This document shows positions 53,761 through 61,667 of a DNA stretch of 64,000 nt, in pieces. The position numbers were made by a program, and so were the translations under genes. Positions within the stretch are counted from its first letter, which is position 1, and the number at the start of each line of letters is the position of its first letter. The notes under the pieces are model-generated. The model worked only from the letters and a program-made list of their open reading frames with translations, was not told the DNA's origin and did not search any database. The DNA is from Sphingomonas sp. ID1715. Lineage in GTDB: Bacteria; Pseudomonadota; Alphaproteobacteria; Sphingomonadales; Sphingomonadaceae. The DNA lies in contig NZ_JABEPR010000002.1 of assembly GCF_013044515.1 (NCBI RefSeq), positions 124,001-188,000 on the forward strand, read 5' to 3'.

Positions 53761-54639
53761 TCATCCTTTGCTGGTCTGGCGGGGAGCGGCGCCGAGGAAT
53801 TCGCGCAGCGCGGCCGCGGGGCGATAGCCTTCGAGCACGGCGCCGTCGGACGGCCGCACGATCACCGGCGTTCCGCCGAAGCCGTGCGCCTTGGCAAAGG
53901 CCTCGTTGGCGTCGAGGCCGCTCGTGTCGCACGGCTTGGGATTGGCGAGCGCCAGGCCCGAATAGGCCATGCGCAGCGACATCTCCGGCCGGGGCGAACA
54001 GAGCACCTGCTCGGCGACCTGGCGGCTTTCCGCGCCGAAGATCGAGATCGGGCGTTCCTCGACCCGCGCGCCGATCGCCTTGAGCTCGCCCTCGAGCTTC
54101 TTGCAGTAGCTGCAATTGAAGTCGGAGAAGACGACCACCTTCGGCCCATCCGCCGGACCCCAGGTAATCGCCCCGTTCGCCGGCAGCCCGGCGAGCGAGA
54201 CCCGCGTGGGCACGCTGGGGCGCTGCTGCGGCGGCTCGTCCTCTCCGGCCTCTCGGCGTGCCGCGCCGGCGGTGAGAAGGTCCGGGTTGAGCGCCAGCAG
54301 CCGCGCGGCGGTCAGGTCCTGGCGCGCCTCCATGTCGTAGACGCGGCCGATCACGAGATACTTGGCCGCCCGGTCGACGTAGAAGAGCGTCTGTTTGGAG
54401 GCGACCTCGCACAGCCCGCCGAGCCCGGAGCAGTCGATCGCGTCGATCGGCGTCTTCGGAAGCCTGAGCTTGAGCGCTGCGCGCACCGTGGCGGTGTCGG
54501 GAGCGGCCGTCGGCGCTGCCAGGCTGGCTACGCCCCAGCCGGTGGCGGCCGATATGGCGACGACGGCAGCGAGTTCGGCCGCAGGGCGCAGCCAGCGGCG
54601 GGCCGGCTTGTTGGGTGCTTTGATCGCGTCGGGGGTCAT
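53761..54639 (-). CDS. dsbC: DsbC-type thiol:disulfide isomerase of the T4SS
   Basis: The 292-residue protein has an N-terminal membrane anchor or signal (LAAVVAISAATGWGVASLAA), a DsbC-like dimerisation domain and a thioredoxin fold with VVFSDFNCSYCKKLEGELKA (active-site CSYC) and a cis-Pro loop FGGTPVIVRPSDG. It isomerises disulfides in the periplasm and probably serves TraN, TraU, TraH and TraV. It overlaps traB by 4 bases. Confidence 0.88.
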   Translation of the reverse strand: MTPDAIKAPNKPARRWLRPAAELAAVVAISAATGWGVASLAAPTAAPDTATVRAALKLRLPKTPIDAIDCSGLGGLCEVASKQTLFYVDRAAKYLVIGRVYDMEARQDLTAARLLALNPDLLTAGAARREAGEDEPPQQRPSVPTRVSLAGLPANGAITWGPADGPKVVVFSDFNCSYCKKLEGELKAIGARVEERPISIFGAESRQVAEQVLCSPRPEMSLRMAYSGLALANPKPCDTSGLDANEAFAKAHGFGGTPVIVRPSDGAVLEGYRPAAALREFLGAAPRQTSKG

Positions 54640-55958
54640 TGGGAATTCCTCACGTAGACGCCGTCGAGGAACACGATCTCGACATCGATGCCGGTCGGCA
54701 TCTCGACGACGGGTTGGTACTGTTCGGCGCGCTCGATCAGATATTTGCTGACCGTATCGGCGGCGTCGGCGGCGCCCTGGCCGAGCCCGCCCGTCACGAT
54801 ATCGCCGGCCGAGAGCTGGCCGCGTGTGCCGTCGGGGTTGGTGGTGATGCCGGAGAACAGGCTGGTGGCGTTGGCCGAGAAGCCGCGGCCAAAGCCGCCG
54901 ATGATCCCGGCGAGCAGCGCCTGGCTGACGAGACTGCCTTCGCGGCTCACGACCCGCCCGCGCACGCCGGACTTTCCGGCGAAGCTGATGAAGCCCTTGA
55001 CCTCGCTCACCGCCACCCGGCCGCCCGGCTGGTCGCAGGTCATGCGGGCCAGCTTCACATAGACCTTCTCCGAGGAGAGGTCCCCGCGCGCCGCGCCATT
55101 GACCACGCAGCCCTGGATGCGGGTGGTGAGCACCTTCCCGTTCTGCATGACCGACCGCGCCGGCCCGGTGATCCTCAGCACGACCGGCAGCGGATCGGTC
55201 TGGCTGGCGACGCCCGCGGAGGCGTCGACGCCGACGATCACCCGCGCCGGGGCATAGGAGTTGGGCGGAAGGTAATCGGGCGAGTCCTCGACCACGACCG
55301 GCGGCGCCTCCGGGCGTGCCGCTCGAAGCCCGGTTGCGCCGGCCTTCTCGCTGGTGAAGCTCAGCAGCTTCACTTCTCCCGGTGACGGGATCATCGCCTC
55401 GCCGCCGCCTGCCGCTGTGGTGGGCGGGGTGGTTCCGCGCGCATCATAGCTGCCCGCCTGCGGTCCATAGGCCGGGGGCGGCGTTGCCGGTGCGGGCGCG
55501 GAAACCTGCGCGGCGAGCCGCGACTTGAGGTCCGCGTTCTCGGCCGAGATCGCGTCGATCGCGGCCTGCCCGTCGACGCGCATGGCCTGGTTTTCTGCCT
55601 TGAGCGCGGCGAGCTGCGCCTCGACCTCGCTGCGCGGGACGGCGGATTCCTTGAGCGCTTTCTGCTCGCGCGTCACCGCGTCGAGCCGGTTGCCGTAGCT
55701 GGCGACAAACTCGCGCTGCGAGAGGTCGCGGTTGACGAGTCCGGCGGTATCGATGGTCTGCGCCGCCTGCGGGTCGTCGGACGCGCCGTCCTCGTCCCCG
55801 CCGAGGATGAACCAGCTACCGCCGACCAGTGCCACGGCGGCGATCCCACCGAGCAGCAGCCTCTGCCGGCGCGCGGTCCGGGCGTTGAGGCCGGCCACTT
55901 CCGACGGCGAGGCGGGCTCGGCCTGCAGCGGAGCGGGATTCTGGTGCAAGTCAGTCAT
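54636..55958 (-). CDS. traB: TraB, VirB10-like core-complex protein
   Basis: The 440-residue inner-membrane protein spans the periplasm. One transmembrane helix (LLLGGIAAVALVGGSWFILG) lies near 35-53, then a coiled coil (about 75-150), a Pro-rich linker and a C-terminal VirB10/TraB barrel (GVDASAGVASQTDPLPVVLR, IQGCVVNGAARGDLSSEKVY). The start at 55958 overlaps traK by 8 bases. The larger open frame to 56627 is a traK shadow. Confidence 0.92.
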   Translation of the reverse strand: MTDLHQNPAPLQAEPASPSEVAGLNARTARRQRLLLGGIAAVALVGGSWFILGGDEDGASDDPQAAQTIDTAGLVNRDLSQREFVASYGNRLDAVTREQKALKESAVPRSEVEAQLAALKAENQAMRVDGQAAIDAISAENADLKSRLAAQVSAPAPATPPPAYGPQAGSYDARGTTPPTTAAGGGEAMIPSPGEVKLLSFTSEKAGATGLRAARPEAPPVVVEDSPDYLPPNSYAPARVIVGVDASAGVASQTDPLPVVLRITGPARSVMQNGKVLTTRIQGCVVNGAARGDLSSEKVYVKLARMTCDQPGGRVAVSEVKGFISFAGKSGVRGRVVSREGSLVSQALLAGIIGGFGRGFSANATSLFSGITTNPDGTRGQLSAGDIVTGGLGQGAADAADTVSKYLIERAEQYQPVVEMPTGIDVEIVFLDGVYVRNSQ

Positions 55959-56712
55959 GGCTGCGTTCCCCGTTGGCGCCGACCACGAAGGCCGTCGTGC
56001 TGGAGCCGGGCTCGAGCGTCGGGTTGACGATCGACACGGCGAGGGTGTCGCGGGGCGCGAGGTCGCGCTCCGCGAGCGTGATGGACTTGCGTCCGCGGTT
56101 AGTGATCCGGACGACCTTGCCGGCGAGGCTGGCGCCCCGGTATTCCGCCACAAGCTGGATCTCGAGGTCGCCGGCGCGCGCGGGCAGGTCGTTCGCCTGC
56201 CGCACCTCGAAGCCTTCGACCGTCCGGTCGTTCGCCATCGCCTGCACGAGGCGGACGGCGCTGGTCGCGAGTGGGGTTTCGCTCTCCCATTCCGCGGCCC
56301 GGTTGGTGGCGATCGCGGGGTTTGTGATGAACACCTGCGCCGCCGGAATCGGCTCGACCCGGCACGAGACTTTGTAGACGAAGCCTTTCTTCGTCGTCGC
56401 AAAGAAGCTGATCGACCCGGCCGCATAGGTCTCGGGCACCGAGACGTAGATGTCGCCGCGAATGGGCTCGTTGGTGATGGCGAAGTCGTTGTACGGCGTG
56501 CCGGTTGACATCTTCGACACGCTCGCAAACTGGTCGCCGACGAGCGCGAAGCGGGTGAGCTCGCGGGCCGAGACCGAGCACTCGATGCCGGCGCCGTCCG
56601 CCGCCTGCTTGAACTGGTCGGCCGCATGCGCCGGCAAGCTTGTGAGCGCGAGCATCGCGGTCAGGCTGGGCAGCGCGCCGCGCGCAAGCCTCCTGCGTTG
56701 GTAAGCCATCAC
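55951..56712 (-). CDS. traK: TraK, VirB9-like secretin of the core complex
   Basis: The 253-residue periplasmic protein has a signal peptide (GALPSLTAMLALTSLPAHAA) and the TraK beta-rich pattern: CSVSARELTRFALVGDQFAS, IRGDIYVSVPE, FFATTKKGFVYKVSC. It forms the outer-membrane core with TraB and TraV. It overlaps traE by 4 bases. Confidence 0.92.
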   Translation of the reverse strand: MMAYQRRRLARGALPSLTAMLALTSLPAHAADQFKQAADGAGIECSVSARELTRFALVGDQFASVSKMSTGTPYNDFAITNEPIRGDIYVSVPETYAAGSISFFATTKKGFVYKVSCRVEPIPAAQVFITNPAIATNRAAEWESETPLATSAVRLVQAMANDRTVEGFEVRQANDLPARAGDLEIQLVAEYRGASLAGKVVRITNRGRKSITLAERDLAPRDTLAVSIVNPTLEPGSSTTAFVVGANGERSHD

Positions 56713-57281
56713 TGGGCCTCCTTGGATTTGTCTTGGGGTGGCAGCTGGACGAAGCCCGAGAGCGCGAGCCGCAGGCCCCGGTAGGTCCAGCTGAAGCGGA
56801 ACCGGCGCTCTTCGCTGGCGATGACCTGCGCACCGACGAAGGTCTTGAGCGTGCCCGTGACCTCGGACGTGAGCGCTTTCGGATCGACGGTCATCGTCCG
56901 GATGACGAATGCCTGGGTCACGTCCGAGCCGCGCTGCTCTTCGACGATGCGGATGAGCTCTGCCTTGAGGCGGCCGTGACTGGCCGGATCGGCCAGCTTC
57001 AGGATCTCGCTCATCCAGTAGTCGAGGCCCTCGGGGCTGCGGTTCAGGAGGACGAGCGCGGTGTCGCGGGTGACGAGCTCGAGATAGTCGGCCTCGACCC
57101 CGGCGCTGCTCACCGTCAGCTGCTTCGGCAGCGTCGGCAGAAGCACCACCTCGCGGTCACGGGTCGCCGCGAGGCTCGTTGTTACGGCAAGCGCGACGGC
57201 GAGGCCGGCGCTGGTCAGCGCGAACAGGTTGCGCTGCCTCAGCAGCGACTGCTGGCGCTCGTGCGAAATGTCGGCGAACAT
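56709..57281 (-). CDS. traE: TraE, VirB5/VirB8-like T4SS protein
   Basis: The 190-residue protein has one N-terminal helix (LFALTSAGLAVALAVTTSLA), then a VirB8-like periplasmic domain with LDYWMSEILKLADPASHGRL and VIASEERRFRFSWTYRGLRL. It is a structural part of the inner-membrane complex. It lies 12 bases after traL. Confidence 0.9.
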   Translation of the reverse strand: MFADISHERQQSLLRQRNLFALTSAGLAVALAVTTSLAATRDREVVLLPTLPKQLTVSSAGVEADYLELVTRDTALVLLNRSPEGLDYWMSEILKLADPASHGRLKAELIRIVEEQRGSDVTQAFVIRTMTVDPKALTSEVTGTLKTFVGAQVIASEERRFRFSWTYRGLRLALSGFVQLPPQDKSKEAQ

Positions 57282-57293
57282 GGGTGTCTCCCC

Positions 57294-57581
57294 TCAACCG
57301 GCAAGCAGGCGGCAATGGGAAGGCGGCGTCGCACGGAGGCCCAGGAATCCGGCCGGCAGATACCAATATGCGGCATGGGTGAGCCAGGAGCTGGCGCGTC
57401 CTGCTTTTGCCTTTCGCAGCGCGAACCAGGCGCCGAAGGCGACAACGATGCCGATGAAGATATGCTGGCTGAGGATGCCCCAGGTGAAGGGGACGATCAT
57501 CCCGGCGAACTCGTCGATGGTCCAGAAGCCGATGAGCTCCGGATCGTCGAGCCGACGGGGAATGATGTATCGATCCGCCAT
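57294..57581 (-). CDS. traL: TraL, VirB3-like T4SS membrane protein
   Basis: The 95-residue protein begins MADRYIIPRRLDDPELIGFW, the TraL signature, and has a hydrophobic central segment (TWGILSQHIFIGIVVAFGAW) in the inner membrane. The start at 57581 is set by this signature. The open frame upstream to 58061 is a traA shadow. Confidence 0.9.
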   Translation of the reverse strand: MADRYIIPRRLDDPELIGFWTIDEFAGMIVPFTWGILSQHIFIGIVVAFGAWFALRKAKAGRASSWLTHAAYWYLPAGFLGLRATPPSHCRLLAG

Positions 57582-57607
57582 GGCGACGCGCCTTCCCTGC
57601 CCGACCG

Positions 57608-57952
57608 TCAGATGACCGCGGTCACGACCGAGGTGACGATCGGGACACCCGTGCCCACGCCGATGCCGACGCCGACGGGAACCGCGACCTGGCTGAGCGA
57701 GAAGCGCCCGGAGGCGAGGCCGATCAGGCCGCCCGCGAGGCTGAGGACGGTGATGATCTTGCCGCCCGAGCCTTCGAGGAAGTCGGTGAACTTGGTGAGC
57801 GCCGGGGTGAAGGTCGTGTCGGCGCCGGCATAGGCGGCACCGGCCGCGAGTGCGGCGATGGCGACGGGGATGGCAATGTTGGCGGCCCTGCCAACGCGAT
57901 TGAGGCCGAGGCCGCTTGCGCCGAAGCGCCGGGGGAGGCTGAGAGACTGCAT
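57608..57952 (-). CDS. traA: TraA-type conjugative pilin
   Basis: The 114-residue propilin has a long leader, possible cleavage after AALAAGAAYA, and a mature part of about 69 residues with two hydrophobic helices (ITVLSLAGGLIGLASGRFSL and the Gly/Val-rich C-terminus), as in F pilin. GGAG lies 7 bases before the ATG at 57952. It is the first gene of the tra operon and follows the regulatory region with T(C/G)TAGGAAA sites. Confidence 0.87.
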   Translation of the reverse strand: MQSLSLPRRFGASGLGLNRVGRAANIAIPVAIAALAAGAAYAGADTTFTPALTKFTDFLEGSGGKIITVLSLAGGLIGLASGRFSLSQVAVPVGVGIGVGTGVPIVTSVVTAVI

Positions 57953-58300
57953 GTGAAGCTCCGCTTCGAGGGGTGAACGCAGCGTTCTTTCGTTCGCTGT
58001 GTGTTCCACATGCATCTAGGAAACGGTTGTAGGAAATAGGTGCCGGTGCATTGCCGGCCACCGCGGACGCATATGGACGAACCGCTGGTGGCGCTGGCGG
58101 AGAGTCCCGCTGATCTCAACCGCTTAGCAGGGAATCACCGCTGGAAAGCTCCGTGCGATGCGCCGGGGATCACCGGCGAATCGCTGCCTCGGCATGATCC
58201 GCCTAGAAACGAGATGTTCCCTATGTGTTCTTTTCGTTTTCCTACAGTATAGCTCTCGCGATATGCCTGCGACTCACCACACCAACAGAAGAGTCGTGCC
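57953..58300. promoter_or_regulatory. Divergent control region of the tra operon and the HTH gene
   Basis: No gene is seen in these 348 bases. TCTAGGAAACGG (58015-58026) and TGTAGGAAA (58028-58036) stand 63-84 bases before the pilin start. CGTTTTCCTACA (58235-58246), followed by TATAGC, stands about 55 bases before the HTH gene. These match the repressor operator half-sites at 18730, so both promoters are probably controlled together. Confidence 0.55.
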
Positions 58301-58762
58301 ATGTATCAGCCAACGTCCCCCACCGGTCACGCGAACGACTGTATCGCGCGTACCCTGGCCCATGCCGTCGAGTGCGCCGACAAGCCGCGGCACCAGATCG
58401 CCCGCGAAGTCGGCATGCACCGCGAAACCCTTCTGCGCGTCCTGCGCGGCGAACGTCCGATCGGCCTCGATGAAGCAGCGCGTATCCTTGTCGCCTGCGG
58501 TGCGAGTCCGCGCGCGACCCTCGTGCTCGCGCTGACAGGGCAGGAAGACCTGGCCTGCGAATGGATGCGCACTGAGATGGGCGAGTTCCTCGAAGAGTTC
58601 ATCAGCGCCCTGCCAGCGCATCTTGAGCGCACGCTGGGCCGACGAGTCGAAGACGTCAGGCCGCGCTGGGCCAACGGCACGTCACAGCTCGTGGCGCGGA
58701 TGTTGGCCAAGCATATCGATGACTTTGTGGGCCGCGACCTCGCGATGTCGCTGAGCCGCTAA
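58301..58762 (+). CDS. HTH (XRE/addiction-type) transcriptional regulator
   Basis: The 153-residue protein has a helix-turn-helix at about 28-70 (HQIAREVGMHRETLLRVLRG, then GLDEAARILVACG) and a helical C-terminus (FLEEFISALPAHLERTLGRR). It is probably a DNA-binding regulator of transfer genes. It is divergent from traA, with shared operator-like motifs between them. The ATG follows AGAAGAG. Confidence 0.8.
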   Translation: MYQPTSPTGHANDCIARTLAHAVECADKPRHQIAREVGMHRETLLRVLRGERPIGLDEAARILVACGASPRATLVLALTGQEDLACEWMRTEMGEFLEEFISALPAHLERTLGRRVEDVRPRWANGTSQLVARMLAKHIDDFVGRDLAMSLSR

Positions 58763-58809
58763 CCGATCTGCCTCGGAGGGGACCGAGCTAACTAACGACT
58801 GGACGACAA

Positions 58810-59058
58810 ATGAATGCCCTTCCCCAGAGCAATGATGCCATGCCGCTGTCGATCGAAGCCCATCCTTCGCGGCTCGCGCCCGGGCGGCTTCTGCGCTTGC
58901 CCGAGGTGATGGCCCGGGTCGGTCTGAGGCGATCCGCAATCTATCAGCGCATGAGCGATGGCCGGTTTCCGCGATCCCGTTCGCTTGGCCCGAAATGTAC
59001 CGTTTGGGTGGAGTCCGAGATTGATGACTGGATCCGAAGCGTTGCCGGCACCTCTTAA
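58810..59058 (+). CDS. AlpA-family regulator (excisionase-like)
   Basis: The 82-residue protein has the AlpA/MerR-like fold: LLRLPEVMARVGLRRSAIYQ, RMSDGRFPRSRSLGP and VWVESEIDDWI. AlpA proteins activate integrase genes or act as excisionases in ICEs and prophages, which suggests an integrative element. No integrase lies in the window, so it must be encoded elsewhere or have been lost. It is the last recognisable gene of the element. Confidence 0.87.
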   Translation: MNALPQSNDAMPLSIEAHPSRLAPGRLLRLPEVMARVGLRRSAIYQRMSDGRFPRSRSLGPKCTVWVESEIDDWIRSVAGTS

Positions 59059-59115
59059 AGGATTTGTCCGCTGGCGCGGACCCGTTATACCCCTAAAATT
59101 GGGGGCCAGATATCA
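59059..59115. other. Candidate element junction / attachment region
   Basis: The 57 bases after the alpA stop contain CCCCTAAAATTGGGG (59090-59104), with CCCC and GGGG arms around an AT core, unlike the surrounding sequence. The next open frame appears 5'-truncated. Gene content changes here from conjugation to general stress proteins. No direct repeat partner was found in the window. Confidence 0.35.
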
Positions 59116-59316
59116 TTGATTCCGACCGGAAAGATCAGCGCAAATTTTGCCTCGCGCATTGCCGGCGAGGTCATCACCGCGAGCGGCCAGGCCTGCGCCG
59201 AAGTGTCGAGCGCGGAACGGGGCGCCGACGGCACCATCACAGCAACCTGCTCGGGCGGCGAATCCTACCAGGTTTACACCGATGCCGCGCAGGGCCCGGT
59301 GGCCGTCGCCCGGTAA
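59116..59316 (+). pseudogene. 5'-truncated open frame, possible remnant of an exported protein
   Basis: A 66-codon frame from TTG reads IPTGKISANFASRIAGEVIT, followed by SGQACAEVSSAERGADGTIT and ATCSGGESYQVYTD. It resembles the C-terminal part of small exported proteins. There is no signal peptide, ATG or ribosome site, and the frame stays open back to the alpA stop. This fits truncation by an integration or deletion event, but use of TTG cannot be excluded. Confidence 0.45.
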
Positions 59317-59332
59317 GAAGCTGATCGAGCAA

Positions 59333-59363
59333 GCCGGCCCCGCCACACGGCGGGGTCGGCCGG
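59333..59363. terminator. GC-rich hairpin between convergent genes
   Basis: CCCCGCC pairs with GGCGGGG over ACAC, with flanking GCCGG pairs interrupted by a bulge. There is no T-run on the plus strand. It may serve the convergent genes ending at 59316 and 59371. Confidence 0.4.
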
Positions 59364-59370
59364 CCCGGCT

Positions 59371-59754
59371 TCAGTCCAGCAGTTCGGCGGGGACCTTGCC
59401 GCCGTTGGCCGCGAGCTCACGCATCGTTGCCTTGTGCAGCCAGATGTTCATCTCCGCGCTGCCGTCGAGCTCGCCGGTGTAACCCAGCTCGCGGGCCAGT
59501 TCCTTGCGGTTGTCGAGGCTCGAATCGACCCCGATGAGCTTCATCAGGTCGACGATCGACGACCGCCAGTTGAGATCCTTGCCCTCGGCCATCGCCGCCA
59601 GGGTCTGCTCGACGTCCACTTCGGAAACCGCGACGGGCGCCGCCGGCCGGGGCTGCGGGGAGAGGCCTCCGCCCGGGGCGCCGGTCCCGGCGGGAGGCGT
59701 GGCGGCGCGCGCCTTGGGGAAGATCGCGTCCTTGATTTTGCTGAAGATGCTCAT
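59371..59754 (-). CDS. DUF3597 domain protein
   Basis: The 127-residue protein starts MSIFSKIKDAIFPKARAATP with a Pro/Ala linker. The DUF3597 domain contains VDVEQTLAAMAEGKDLNWRS, SIVDLMKLIGVDSSLDNRKE, LARELGYTG and EMNIWLHKATM. It is a small soluble protein of unknown function, often encoded near LysM genes. The start at 59754 is preferred over the longer frame, which overlaps the divergent DUF937 gene. Confidence 0.88.
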   Translation of the reverse strand: MSIFSKIKDAIFPKARAATPPAGTGAPGGGLSPQPRPAAPVAVSEVDVEQTLAAMAEGKDLNWRSSIVDLMKLIGVDSSLDNRKELARELGYTGELDGSAEMNIWLHKATMRELAANGGKVPAELLD

Positions 59755-59883
59755 GGGGGTACTCCTCTTGGGGGACAGGGAGCGTGGCCCCCGGCCCGGG
59801 CGATGGCAAGCGCCATGTGCCGACAAGTTGCCAAGCGTCGGCAAGCGCCTACAACCAGCCGGCAAGCCATTTTGGAGACGACC

Positions 59884-60429
59884 ATGGACCTCAACGACAT
59901 CCTTCGCTCGCAAGGCGGCATCGAAGCCATTGCCGGCCAGCTGGGCATCTCCGAAGCCGAAGCCCAGCGCGGCGCGGCGGCGCTGCTGCCCTCGATCCTC
60001 GGCGGTTTCGGGCAACGCGCCGGGGGTGCGAGCATGGGCGGACTGGGCGGGCTCGGCGCGGTGCTGGAGTCGCTCGGCGGCGCCGACCTGACGCGCGAGG
60101 TCGTCAGCCCCGCCCCGACCCCGGTCAACAAGGGCAACGACATCCTCGGCGAGATCTTCGGCTCGAAGGAAGTCAGCCGCGAGGTGGCCGGTGAAGCCTC
60201 GCAATCGACCGGGCTCGATCCGGCGCTGCTGAAGAAGATGCTGCCGATCCTCGCCATGCTGGTCGCGGGCTACCTGTCCTCGCAGTCCGGCCGGACGGGC
60301 CAGGGCGGCGGTGGGCTGGGCGCTGTGCTCGGCCAAGTGCTCGGCGGCATGGGCGGCGGCAATGCCGCCGGCGGCATGGGCGGAGGACTGGGCGGAGTAC
60401 TCGGCTCGATCCTTGGAGGACGCCGCTAG
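59884..60429 (+). CDS. DUF937 (YidB-like) domain protein
   Basis: The 181-residue protein begins MDLNDILRSQGGIEAIAGQL, then GISEAEAQRGAAALLPSILG, the DUF937 core. It has KKMLPILAMLVAGYLSSQ near 115 and ends in Gly-rich repeats (GGGLGAVLGQVLGGMGGG). The function is unknown. It is divergent from the DUF3597 gene, and the two may be co-regulated. Confidence 0.85.
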   Translation: MDLNDILRSQGGIEAIAGQLGISEAEAQRGAAALLPSILGGFGQRAGGASMGGLGGLGAVLESLGGADLTREVVSPAPTPVNKGNDILGEIFGSKEVSREVAGEASQSTGLDPALLKKMLPILAMLVAGYLSSQSGRTGQGGGGLGAVLGQVLGGMGGGNAAGGMGGGLGGVLGSILGGRR

Positions 60430-60473
60430 TCGCGGTGGTCAGGAGGGTGGGCGCGAGCGCCCACCCGTCCCGA

Positions 60474-60740
60474 TCAGCGAATTTGTTTGCGCTGCACGAG
60501 ATTCACGATTCCGAGCAGGATCACCGCGCCGACGAACGCAACGATCAGTCCAGTAAGCGAAAACTCCTGCACGCTGCCACTAATCCCCAGCAGCGGGCCG
60601 GCGATCAAATTGCCAATCAGCGATCCGACAATGCCAACTATGATGTTCCAGAAGATGCCCATTGAGGCATTGCGGTTCATCACCATGCTGGCCAGCCAGC
60701 CCGCAACGCCGCCGACAATAAGCGCGATAATCCATCCCAT
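60474..60740 (-). CDS. GlsB/YeaQ/YmgE-family stress-response membrane protein
   Basis: The 88-residue protein has three transmembrane segments with the family's Gly pattern: MGWIIALIVGGVAGWLASMV, NIIVGIVGSLIGNLIAGPLL and LIVAFVGAVILLGIVNLVQ. These inner-membrane proteins are induced in general stress responses. The start at 60740 gives the canonical N-terminus. Confidence 0.9.
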   Translation of the reverse strand: MGWIIALIVGGVAGWLASMVMNRNASMGIFWNIIVGIVGSLIGNLIAGPLLGISGSVQEFSLTGLIVAFVGAVILLGIVNLVQRKQIR

Positions 60741-60815
60741 GTCTTCACTCCGTAACCGTGACGCGACCCGTCGTGGCTTGGCTAGCAACCGTGGTTGCGT
60801 ACGATATCTGCGACG

Positions 60816-61037
60816 TCAGCCTCGTCCGCGAGGGTCATTCCCGTGGCTGTCGGAACTGCCGATCTGTCCGTCCTTGTTGTGGATGCTGAGCTCGGTACCT
60901 TGGTTGCGGCTGATCTCCCGGCCGATCTTTTCCGCTTCGGCTTTGGTTTCGGTGACGTGGCTTGCTCGCTTGCCGCCGTCGCGCTTGACCTGCCAACCAT
61001 CCTTGTGCGGCATTATTCGATGGGTATCTCGCGCCAT
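60816..61037 (-). CDS. DUF2188 domain protein
   Basis: The 73-residue protein (MARDTHRIMPHKDGWQVKRD, then GGKRASHVTETKAEAEKIGR and LSIHNKDGQIGSSDSHGNDP) is a typical DUF2188 protein, small and basic and of unknown role. GGGGAGAGAG lies before the ATG at 61037. Confidence 0.88.
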   Translation of the reverse strand: MARDTHRIMPHKDGWQVKRDGGKRASHVTETKAEAEKIGREISRNQGTELSIHNKDGQIGSSDSHGNDPRGRG

Positions 61038-61195
61038 TCGCTCTCTCCCCGAGGAAACCGCAAGTCTGTCGCATTGGCGGAAGGATTGCAAGCGCGCACC
61101 AATTCCAGCGTTGGAGCTCTCTTACCGAGCGCGAGACCTAGAGGGAAAACGTCGCCAATCTCCAAAGCCGACTGTCGCGGCTCAGCTGGGAGGAG

Positions 61196-61363
61196 ATGAT
61201 CGCGGCCCAAGCTCGACATCGGCGGACTGAAATGGCGACCGGTTTGCCGCGGGTGTTGAAGGACCAAGGCGTCGAGTTCCTGCCCGTATGGTTGAAACAC
61301 ATCGATCACATCGTGCAAATCGTCGGCGACGTCATGGGCGACATGCCGCCCGGTCTAGGAAAA
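61196..61363 (+). pseudogene. Degenerate fragment, possibly of an M19 membrane dipeptidase
   Basis: The translated fragment reads MIAAQARHRRTEMATGLPRV, followed by LPVWLKHIDHIVQIVGDVMG and DMPPGLG. HIDHIV...VG and MPPGL recall the C-terminal part of peptidase M19, but the expected metal-site segment is missing and both ends are out of context. The assignment is tentative. Confidence 0.2.
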
Positions 61364-61667
61364 AGTTCTGGAGGACGGTATAACTCTTACCGACGGCGGA
61401 GCGCTTGTAGCGCTTTCTCGCCGAGCGGATCGAAGGGGCTACCGGAGTCCGCGCCCACGTCGCGCCGGAGCCCACGCGATGTGCAGCGCGGGGGCTCGAA
61501 CGTCTGCTGCAAGCCGAGGATTCCAGCCGATCTGGTAGGGTTGTCCAGCAACTTTCCCGCTTGTCAGCATGATGCGCGAAAATCCGCTTCATCTGGTGCA
61601 GCGAAGATGCGTCAACCACTCGACGTGTTGAATTTTCAAGTGCTCGCGTGCTGCCGAGGCAGTTAGG
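61364..61667. other. Intergenic stretch without a supported gene
   Basis: I see no convincing coding sequence, RNA or repeat here. Open frames on both strands are short and have no family pattern. Together with the fragment before it, it looks like decayed DNA between the DUF2188 gene and the catalase gene. Confidence 0.5.
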
